The position numbers were made by a program, and so were the translations under genes. Below the pieces are notes generated by a model. The model made no database searches and was not told the origin of the DNA. It was given only the letters and a program-made list of their open reading frames with translations. A stretch of 24,117 nucleotides of DNA from Roseivirga sp. UBA6061 (GTDB lineage: Bacteria > Bacteroidota > Bacteroidia > Cytophagales > Cyclobacteriaceae), in contig DIYF01000131.1 in NCBI GenBank assembly GCA_002427745.1, forward strand, positions 1-24,117, given 5' to 3'. Shown one piece after another: positions 8,005 to 15,292 of the stretch (positions are counted from its first letter, which is position 1; the number at the start of each line of letters is the position of its first letter).

Positions 8005-9492
8005 CTATAGCTGTCTGAAATAAGCCATGATGATATCTCTTACATCATTTTTGATGCCTTTGAAAGATTCCGGCTGATTGGCCTGACTTTCGTACTGACC
8101 AATGAATTGTAAATTGGCCTCACCACCGCCCATGACAAATTCGGGCAGTGCTATCTTATAAGTTTTCGTCTTGGATAGTTTAGCTCCTTTTATGTACCAG
8201 CCATCCGCCTTTTTTTCAGCATTGGCCAGTTGCAGGTAGCCGCCTATTCCCACATTTTGCACAGTACCCACTTCAAGAATCTGCTCAATCACATCTCCCT
8301 TCAAATCTGCCAGCGAAATACCTCCGCCAAAGGGAAAAGACCGAAGAATATCGTACTCAGTAATAGACCCAGTGAGTTGATCATCCAATCGGATTGATCC
8401 GCTATTGAAGATGGCAAGATCTGCCTCGGGAGCCACAAAGAGAAAGGACCGGGCTGTCATAATGGGGTAGTTGGTGGGTCTGTAGCGTATGCTGCTCTCT
8501 CTGCCATCAAGGGTGTCAGTAGTGGTCATGACCAGCTCATCAGGCGTATAGCCCATAGAGGCCATGCTCTCATCGCCAATGGTTACCCACTTATCTACTA
8601 CCGCTTTCACTCCGGGCTCATCTTCAATCGAATCGTCTATCGTCACCAACTCAGGCTTAATGGTAGTTTTTTGGGTTCTTTTATTATAACTCACCCGGTG
8701 TACATAGACGGTTTTAGCATTGGCATCAGCCTTGGTCATGAGCGTATTACCGTAAGTGTATTTCATGTTGGTATGGTCGTGTCCTCCAAGTATCAAATCC
8801 AGCTCGGGTACGTGGTAGGTCGCCAGTGAATCGTCCATGTCCTCTTCGAGGTGGGTGAGGCCTATCAATACATCTGCCTTATCCTTTATCTTTTCGTAAG
8901 TCGCTTTTACAGATTCATATTTGTCCTTGTAGGCGACATAATCTTTAAGGTTAAAAGGTACGGTTGAGCCAAAGAAGGCTATGTTTACCCCATCGACAGT
9001 GTGCATGATATGATCAGGGAAGGGCTTGCCATTTTGTTCCCACGGAATAGTGTCTCCATTTACCACATGAAGCGTATTGGTTGTCGTCCAGAGAAATTCT
9101 GATTCAGCAACACGTTTGAGATGCTCATCTTCCTTAATATCATATTCGTGATTGCCGGGCACAACATAGTCAACACCCAGCGCATTCATTACCTCTACCA
9201 TGTGTTTACCGGCAATCTTCTCTCCCTGGTATCTCAACGTACCGATGAGGGAAGGGCTTACAAAGTCACCGGAAAGGACTGTGATTACATTGGGGTTTTC
9301 TGCCAGCAACTGTTTCCGAACTGTGGCCACCCGGGCCATTCCCCCCGCTTTTCCCCCCTCGATGGGTGCAATTTCATAGACATCGTTTAGCTGAAGGATG
9401 ATAAAATCTACGGTATCAGCACTGTCTCCCGAGTCGCATGAAAATGAGAAGACGAGAAACAAAGCGAGGCAAAATCTGAGTGTGCGGTTCAT
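8005..9492 (-). CDS. 5'-nucleotidase/UshA-family metallophosphoesterase, probable lipoprotein
   Basis: A 495-residue protein. Residues 1-19 are a signal with Cys19 in FSFSC, a loose lipobox acceptable in Bacteroidota. The N-terminal calcineurin-like domain shows the dimetal motifs LQLNDVYEI (D37, Y39), LSGDF (~72), PGNHEYD (~111), THLEED (~212) and GGHDHT (~236). The C-terminal nucleotidase domain has NSGSIRLDD (~362) and ITEYDILRSFPFGG, which line the nucleotide pocket in UshA-type enzymes. The family hydrolyses 5'-nucleotides, UDP-sugars or related phosphate esters outside the cytoplasm. Tyr39 stands where most UshA enzymes have the metal-ligand His of the D-x-H motif; I recall a sister subfamily with NDVYEI, so this may be normal for the clade. 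The neighbouring padR gene is divergent. Confidence 0.9.
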   Translation of the reverse strand: MNRTLRFCLALFLVFSFSCDSGDSADTVDFIILQLNDVYEIAPIEGGKAGGMARVATVRKQLLAENPNVITVLSGDFVSPSLIGTLRYQGEKIAGKHMVEVMNALGVDYVVPGNHEYDIKEDEHLKRVAESEFLWTTTNTLHVVNGDTIPWEQNGKPFPDHIMHTVDGVNIAFFGSTVPFNLKDYVAYKDKYESVKATYEKIKDKADVLIGLTHLEEDMDDSLATYHVPELDLILGGHDHTNMKYTYGNTLMTKADANAKTVYVHRVSYNKRTQKTTIKPELVTIDDSIEDEPGVKAVVDKWVTIGDESMASMGYTPDELVMTTTDTLDGRESSIRYRPTNYPIMTARSFLFVAPEADLAIFNSGSIRLDDQLTGSITEYDILRSFPFGGGISLADLKGDVIEQILEVGTVQNVGIGGYLQLANAEKKADGWYIKGAKLSKTKTYKIALPEFVMGGGEANLQFIGQYESQANQPESFKGIKNDVRDIIMAYFRQL

Positions 9493-9597
9493 GAAAAAGT
9501 CAGTTAGTAACGAGAGTGAAATTTATGAAATGTAGGCCGAAAGTCTAGGGAGATTCTCCATTGTCGACCCCTGATTTTGAAGTGCTGAGCATAGAAA

Positions 9598-9617
9598 AGA
9601 CAAAGGTGAAACAAATA
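9598..9617. repeat. 20-bp direct repeat, copy 1
   Basis: The sequence agacaaaggtgaaacaaata is identical to 9664-9683. The start-to-start spacing is 66 bp, about six helical turns. It lies in the intergenic region between the divergent 5'-nucleotidase and padR genes. Its minus-strand reading gives tatttgtttcacctttg, with TTTG boxes that could form part of a leftward promoter. Confidence 0.85.
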
Positions 9618-9663
9618 GTTGTCGCTTTTTGCAACCTTTTTTAGAATCGCCTGTTTTTACAAT

Positions 9664-9683
9664 AGACAAAGGTGAAACAAATA
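9664..9683. promoter_or_regulatory. 20-bp direct repeat, copy 2; candidate PadR operator
   Basis: Exact copy of 9598-9617, ending 5 bp before the padR ATG at 9689. PadR proteins usually repress their own operon by binding near the promoter or start, so a repeated element here is a reasonable autoregulatory site. Most known PadR operators are inverted rather than direct repeats, so the link is inferred from position only. Confidence 0.4.
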
Positions 9684-9688
9684 AATCT

Positions 9689-10015
9689 ATGAAAGGTACA
9701 TCACTTGGTGAATTTGAAGAGCTGGTACTGCTGACAGTCGGAATTTTATACAACGATGCCTATGGTCTGGGAATCAGAGATGAGCTGGAAAAGCAAACCG
9801 GACGCAAAGTTATGATCAGCTCGGTACACAAAGCGCTGGTGCGGTTGGAGGATAAGGGATTTCTCACTTCCTATATGGGAGGTGCCACTGATGAGCGAGG
9901 AGGAAGGAAGAAGCGACTCTACGAGTTGACCGTTTCCGGTAAGAAGGTGCTTAATCAGTCGAAGGACTTGCGCAATGCTATGTGGGACTCGGTACCTAAA
10001 GTGGTATGGGAGTAA
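9689..10015 (+). CDS. PadR-family transcriptional regulator
   Basis: A 108-residue protein starting MKGTSLGEFEELVLLTVGIL. An in-frame upstream start at 9629 would add 20 residues encoded partly by the direct repeat, so the ATG at 9689 is chosen; it gives the normal PadR N-terminus and length. The winged helix covers about residues 8-85: AYGLGIRDELEKQTGRKVM, SSVHKALVRLEDKGFL, and the wing GGRKKRLYELTVSGKKVL. The short C-terminal helix is the dimerisation arm. It overlaps the first permease by 10 bases (ATGGGAGTAA), so the two are translationally coupled. Regulation of the permease operon, probably repression relieved by a ligand or stress, is inferred from family behaviour and context. Confidence 0.92.
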   Translation: MKGTSLGEFEELVLLTVGILYNDAYGLGIRDELEKQTGRKVMISSVHKALVRLEDKGFLTSYMGGATDERGGRKKRLYELTVSGKKVLNQSKDLRNAMWDSVPKVVWE

Positions 10016-12681
10016 ACCGAAACGATAAAACACCTCAGCCTCCCGGCTGGATGAGGCGCTTTTTCCGCTGGTTTTGCAGAGAAGAGCTTTGCGATGCGGT
10101 TGAAGGTGATTTGCTCTGCCTCTACGGTCGCAAGGTCAGAGAGCAGGGAAGGCTTCGTGGCAATCTCTGGTACTTTTTCAGTGTGCTCACCTTCATCCAG
10201 CCCTTTGCGCTCAGGAAGCGTCAGATTTCTCACAGACTAACCAGACTTGACATGCTCAATAACTATCTGAAAATCGCCTGGCGCAATCTGGCAGGAAGTA
10301 AATCATTCACTTTGATCAATGTACTGGGGCTGGCCATGGGTATGGCCGGTTTTGTGGTGATGGCTGCTTATGTGCAGCATGAGTTGTCCTATGATCGGTT
10401 TCATACAAAGGCAGACAGAATAGTCAGAGTTACTTATGCTTACCAGGCCGGTGGTTCGGTAAATGAAGTAGCCAAATCTGCTTTTCCTCTTAAGCCCATG
10501 TTCCTGGAAGAATACCCGGAAGTTGAGCAGGTAGTGCGTTTCTATCGTAACACGCTGGATGCTTCAACCCTGAAGTATGAAGACAAGCACTTTACTGAAG
10601 ACCATATTCTCTTTGCTGACCCTGAAGTGTTTCAGGTTTTTGATTTTGAACTGGAAACAGGAAATGCCGCTACGGCTCTGACTGATGTGAACAGCATTGT
10701 TATGACGGCTGCTGTGGCCAGAAAGTACTTCGGAGATGAGAATCCGGTTGGGAAGATCGTCAGATACAAAAACAGGGATGATCTGAAAGTCACGGGGATT
10801 CTGAAAGAAGTACCCGCCAATTCTCACTTAAGCTTTGATATGCTGGTGCCGGTAGAACTTCAGCGCCAGCGCTGGATTCAGGGAAATGGCAATAATGGAT
10901 ATGATTTTGAACAGGACTGGAACTGGTCTGGCGCCTGGCAATATGTACTACTCAACTCTGCTGAGTCTGTTGGAGCTTTTGATACCCGATTGGCTGCAAA
11001 AGGCAAAGACTTCTTTGGCCGGGATAAAGACACGGAATATCACTACTATGCCCAACCTCTTACTGACATTCATTTGCACTCTGAAAAAGCGGGAGAGGTC
11101 AGTGCCAATGGCAGCCTGAATCAGGTCTATGGCTTTGGGGTCATTGCCGCTTTGATCCTGCTGATTGCCTGTATCAATTTCGTTAACCTCAGTACGGCCC
11201 GTTCTACCAAAAGGGCCAGAGAGGTAGGCCTGAGAAAAGTGATGGGTGCCCATCGCCCACAGCTTATCGGGCAATTCATCTCAGAGGCGGTACTCATATC
11301 GCTTATGGCGGCTGTCACTGCGGTATTTATTGTGGAGGTCATGTTGCCTTTCTTCAACCGTTTTATGGACACATCCCTTTCTATTCCCTATTGGGAGGAG
11401 CCCCTCATAGCCTTGTCTTTATTTTTCGGAGCTATGCTCATAGGGTTTGTAGCAGGTATCTATCCGGCTTTCTATCTATCACGCTACCGCCCTGTCAATA
11501 CACTTAAGGGCAATGCGGGTGCAAGTGGTAAGAGTAATACCAGATTGCGAAAAGTACTGGTTACCTCACAGTTTATCATTTCCAACCTCCTGATCATCGG
11601 TATTCTTGTGGTACAGCAACAGCTGGATTATATCAGGGGCAAAGATCTGGGTTTTGACAAGGATCAGATCATCGTCTTGAAGCACGGCAATAAGCTGGAT
11701 GAGGATTTTGAGCTTTTTCAAAGCAAGCTTCAGCCACTCACTTCGGTGGTAGCATCCAACCTTGGGTACGTAGCCGGTACCCGTGACTGGACCCAGACTT
11801 TTAGGGTGGAGGGCGAACCGCTGGAAGAAGCCAAAAGTATGGGGATCAAACATGTCAGCTTTGGCTTTGTCGATATGTTCGGGCTGGAAGTTGTGGCAGG
11901 AAGAAAGTTGTCGCGTGAGCACTGGAGAGACTGGAAAAGTTCGATTATGCTCAATGAGGCTGCTGTGAAGAATTTCAACTGGACCAATGAAGAGGCCCTG
12001 GGTAAAACCTTCAGCTATATCGGGGGCAGTGATAATCGCACACGTTTTGAGTGCAAGGTGGTGGGAATTGTAGCGAATGCTCACCTGGAATCGCTATATC
12101 AGCCCATCAGGCCCAGTGTTTTCAAAACTGCCGAATGGGGTGATGTGAGTATCAAGCTCAATGCTCAGACATCTGATGAGCTTCAGTCTGCCCTGGCCGA
12201 TGTGGAAGCTGTATGGAATGAGCTAAGACCTGACTGGCCTTTCGAATACGAGTTTTTAGATGAAACCATTGAAGCACAATACCTGAATGAGGAACGTCTG
12301 GGTCAGACGATACAATACTTCACTTTCCTGGCCATTTTTATTGCTGCTTTGGGCCTTTTTGGTCTTGCCTCCTTTACGGTACAGCAGCGCACTCGTGAGA
12401 TCGGTGTGAGAAAGGTGCTGGGAGCCTCTGTAGCGGGCATACTGGCTCTGGTAGGGCAGCGGTTTGTTTCCTTAGTAGTCATTTCCTTCGTCATTTCGAT
12501 TCCACTCGGTTATTACCTGGCTCATCAATGGCTTCAGGACTTTGAGTACCGTGTAGGGGTGAACCCTTCAGTTTTCCTGATGGCCGGACTGGCTTCCCTG
12601 CTTATTGCCGGTTTAGCCATCGGAGGCCAGTCGCTGCGGGCGGCTACTATCAATCCGGTTAAAACCCTGAGACATGAGTAG
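10006..12681 (+). CDS. MacB/FtsX-type ABC permease 1 with N-terminal permease prefix domain
   Basis: An 891-residue protein. Residues ~10-80 form the cytoplasmic prefix (WMRRFFRWFCREELCDAVEG and following). The canonical permease start MLNNYLKIAWRNL begins at 83. Next come TM1 (~97-120), the first periplasmic MacB core (~121-370), FtsX domain 1 (TM at ~375-398, then REVGLRKVMGA at ~404 and two more helices), a middle TM (~517-537), a second periplasmic core, and FtsX domain 2 (~770-885, REIGVRKVLGA). It ends NPVKTLRHE. This is the double-unit, eight-helix layout. No ATPase is encoded in the operon, so it must use one from elsewhere. Its body resembles permease 3 more than permease 2 (ELQRQRW, DWNW, YVAGT, WPFEYEFLD shared). 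The transport or mechanotransmission substrate is unknown. Confidence 0.92.
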   Translation: MGVNRNDKTPQPPGWMRRFFRWFCREELCDAVEGDLLCLYGRKVREQGRLRGNLWYFFSVLTFIQPFALRKRQISHRLTRLDMLNNYLKIAWRNLAGSKSFTLINVLGLAMGMAGFVVMAAYVQHELSYDRFHTKADRIVRVTYAYQAGGSVNEVAKSAFPLKPMFLEEYPEVEQVVRFYRNTLDASTLKYEDKHFTEDHILFADPEVFQVFDFELETGNAATALTDVNSIVMTAAVARKYFGDENPVGKIVRYKNRDDLKVTGILKEVPANSHLSFDMLVPVELQRQRWIQGNGNNGYDFEQDWNWSGAWQYVLLNSAESVGAFDTRLAAKGKDFFGRDKDTEYHYYAQPLTDIHLHSEKAGEVSANGSLNQVYGFGVIAALILLIACINFVNLSTARSTKRAREVGLRKVMGAHRPQLIGQFISEAVLISLMAAVTAVFIVEVMLPFFNRFMDTSLSIPYWEEPLIALSLFFGAMLIGFVAGIYPAFYLSRYRPVNTLKGNAGASGKSNTRLRKVLVTSQFIISNLLIIGILVVQQQLDYIRGKDLGFDKDQIIVLKHGNKLDEDFELFQSKLQPLTSVVASNLGYVAGTRDWTQTFRVEGEPLEEAKSMGIKHVSFGFVDMFGLEVVAGRKLSREHWRDWKSSIMLNEAAVKNFNWTNEEALGKTFSYIGGSDNRTRFECKVVGIVANAHLESLYQPIRPSVFKTAEWGDVSIKLNAQTSDELQSALADVEAVWNELRPDWPFEYEFLDETIEAQYLNEERLGQTIQYFTFLAIFIAALGLFGLASFTVQQRTREIGVRKVLGASVAGILALVGQRFVSLVVISFVISIPLGYYLAHQWLQDFEYRVGVNPSVFLMAGLASLLIAGLAIGGQSLRAATINPVKTLRHE

Positions 12682-15292
12682 GTCAAAACTGCCCCCTCAA
12701 TGGATGATGCGATTTTTTCGCTGGTTCTGTCGGCATGATCTGGCCGATGCAGTGGAAGGTGACCTGTTGGAATTATTTGAAAGAAACAGGTCTGAGAAGG
12801 GAAGCGTCATAGCGAGTACGCGGTACTTCTGGCAGGTGCTCACGTTCTGTCGACCCTTTGCCATAAAAAAACGAAAAAAGCGATCTCGCCTTAACCCTGT
12901 GGATATGTTGAAGCTTCAAATCAAACTCACTTTCAGAAACCTGTTCCGAACCGGCTTTTACAGCTTTACCAATATCTTTAGCCTGGCCACGGGTATTACC
13001 GCAGTGATACTACTGATGTCTTTTGTTTCCGGGGAGCTGAGTTACGATCGTTTTCACAAATTCGGAGATCGTACCTATCGCTTTGGCTACCAACTGGAGA
13101 CGGATAACCAACCGACTCGTCAGCTGGCCTGGGTATCGGCTCTGGTGGGGCCTGCGGCCACAGAAAGATTCCCTGAAATTGAAAGTATGGTCCGGGTGCG
13201 TGACTGCATGGGTACCATGGTCAACAGCCAAAATGAGGTCTTTCTTGAGGATAAGGGTTTTTTTGCCGGAGACCGCTTTTTCGATGTTTTCAGCTTTCCC
13301 GTCATTGCGGGAGATGCCCTTACAGCCCTGGATGCTCCTAACAAGATTGTGCTGACCGAAAGCATGGCAACCCGCTATTTTGGCGATGAAAATCCGGTAG
13401 GAAGACAGATGGAGCTCCGCATGAGTGATACACTCAGACTACAGGTGTCTGCTGTGATGAAAGATGTACCTGATAACGCACATTTTCGCTTTGACTATCT
13501 GATTTCGCATAAAACCCGCGAAGTACTCTACCCTCATATTCAGGGCTGGTTTGCTTTGGGTACCCATACTTATTTCAGGTTGACCGAAGAAGCTTCTGTG
13601 GCTGACTTCAATGCCAAGGTGGAGGGAATGGTCATGGATATCTACGGTGAGGAGGCACAACAAATTGGCTTCACCATCAGGCTGTTTACACAACCGCTTT
13701 GGGATATTCACCTCAAATCGAAACTGGGTAATGAGATAGCCGCGAATGGCGACATACAATATGTCTTTATTGCAGCCGGTATAGCACTGGTCATACTGCT
13801 CATTGCCTCCTTCAATTTTATTAACCTGTCCATTGCCAAATCATACCGCTTTGTACGACAGATGGGGATCAGAAAGGTTCTGGGGGCTCAGAGGAGTCAG
13901 ATTTTCAGCCATTTTATTACCGAGTCGGTCATTTCGGTTTTACTGGCTTTTGGCTTGGCACTGGTCCTGTCAGTATTACTGATGCCCTATTTCAACGAAC
14001 TGGTCGGACGTGACCTGTCTGTCGTATGGAAGGGCTGGATGTCTGTCACTGCACTAGGCGGCCTGTTACTGATTGTTGGGTTGGTTGCAGGTACTTATCC
14101 TGCTGTTTCTGTGGTAGCGGTACGGGCTACGGAAGCTGTAAAAGGCAAACTTGCAGCAGTTCAAAAAAGAAGTTTCACCCGGGAGGGGCTGATTGTTACG
14201 CAGTTTGGTCTCGCCACGGTTTTGATTATCGCTGTGCTGGTTATCAGAGGTCAGCTTGGCTATATGATGAACTCCTCCCTCGGCTTTGATCATGAACAAA
14301 CGGCTGTCATCGAGCTTTGGAATAACCGGGCAGCCAGAGCCAATAGCAGTGTTCTGAAAAACGAGCTTTTAAAGTCGCCCAACATCAGTCATGTGGCTGC
14401 CTCCAATAGTATTCCCGGTGAGCTCTTGCTCAACAGAGTGGGATACCCCGATGGCAATGAATCTTTGAGCAAGGTGATGTTCTCTCTGATGGTACAGGAA
14501 GACTTTCTGGAATTGTATGAGCTGAATATTGCAGCGGGCAGGGCCTTTTCGCCAGACCTGAGTACTGATCAAACCGATGCTTTCTTATTGAACGAATCGG
14601 CTGTGATAGAATTTGGCTGGTCAAATGAAGAGGCTATTGGTCGTGATTTTCAGTGGGGTAGCAGAACAGGAAAGGTAATCGGGGTCGTAGAAGACTTCCA
14701 CTATTACTCTCTGCAGGAGAAGGTACCGCCTATGATCATTCTGCCGACTGAAGGTGGTGTGGGCTATATGTCTGTAAAGGTGACCGGTGAGGCACATGAA
14801 ACAGTTGCTCAGATGGAACGAACCTGGAAATCACTTTACCCTGATCAGGTCTTTAAGCTCTTTTTTCTGGACGACAACTTCAATGAACAATACAAGCTGG
14901 AGAGTCAGCTGGACAGGATTATGAGTCTCTTTACTCTGGTGGCAGTCCTTATCGCCTGTTTCGGTCTTTTTAGCCTTTCTGCCATCCACGTTGAGCAGAG
15001 AACCAAAGAAATTGGTATCAGAAAAGTATTGGGAGCTTCTGTACCGGGGGTGCTCTTTTTAATAGGCAGGTTCTTCCTCAGGCTGGTGGCCCTGTCCTTT
15101 CTCTTTGCGCTGCCTGCTTCCTGGCTCTTGGGAGACTGGTGGCTGTCTGATTTTGCCTACAGAATGGAGCTCAGCCCTGTGATTTTCGCGATTGCTATCG
15201 GAGTGTCTCTGTCGGTCGCAGCACTTACCATAATAGCACAGGCACTCAGAGCCGCATTGGCAAACCCAGTTAAAACACTCAGATATGAATAG
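12674..15292 (+). CDS. MacB/FtsX-type ABC permease 2 with N-terminal permease prefix domain
   Basis: An 872-residue protein overlapping permease 1 by 8 bases (ATGAGTAG). The prefix covers residues 1-75 (WMMRFFRWFCRHDLADAVEG). The permease body starts at MLKLQIKLTFRNLF (~78) and carries TM1, MacB core 1, FtsX domain 1 (~362-440, RQMGIRKVLGA at ~395), a middle TM (~505-525), core 2, and FtsX domain 2 (~751-865, KEIGIRKVLGA). It ends NPVKTLRYE. The body is clearly the most divergent of the three, lacking the ELQRQRW/DWNW segment shared by 1 and 3. Yet its first ~36 residues are almost identical to those of permease 3, so prefix and body have different histories. It is predicted to be an inner-membrane protein needing an external ATPase. 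Confidence 0.92.
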   Translation: MSRSKLPPQWMMRFFRWFCRHDLADAVEGDLLELFERNRSEKGSVIASTRYFWQVLTFCRPFAIKKRKKRSRLNPVDMLKLQIKLTFRNLFRTGFYSFTNIFSLATGITAVILLMSFVSGELSYDRFHKFGDRTYRFGYQLETDNQPTRQLAWVSALVGPAATERFPEIESMVRVRDCMGTMVNSQNEVFLEDKGFFAGDRFFDVFSFPVIAGDALTALDAPNKIVLTESMATRYFGDENPVGRQMELRMSDTLRLQVSAVMKDVPDNAHFRFDYLISHKTREVLYPHIQGWFALGTHTYFRLTEEASVADFNAKVEGMVMDIYGEEAQQIGFTIRLFTQPLWDIHLKSKLGNEIAANGDIQYVFIAAGIALVILLIASFNFINLSIAKSYRFVRQMGIRKVLGAQRSQIFSHFITESVISVLLAFGLALVLSVLLMPYFNELVGRDLSVVWKGWMSVTALGGLLLIVGLVAGTYPAVSVVAVRATEAVKGKLAAVQKRSFTREGLIVTQFGLATVLIIAVLVIRGQLGYMMNSSLGFDHEQTAVIELWNNRAARANSSVLKNELLKSPNISHVAASNSIPGELLLNRVGYPDGNESLSKVMFSLMVQEDFLELYELNIAAGRAFSPDLSTDQTDAFLLNESAVIEFGWSNEEAIGRDFQWGSRTGKVIGVVEDFHYYSLQEKVPPMIILPTEGGVGYMSVKVTGEAHETVAQMERTWKSLYPDQVFKLFFLDDNFNEQYKLESQLDRIMSLFTLVAVLIACFGLFSLSAIHVEQRTKEIGIRKVLGASVPGVLFLIGRFFLRLVALSFLFALPASWLLGDWWLSDFAYRMELSPVIFAIAIGVSLSVAALTIIAQALRAALANPVKTLRYE

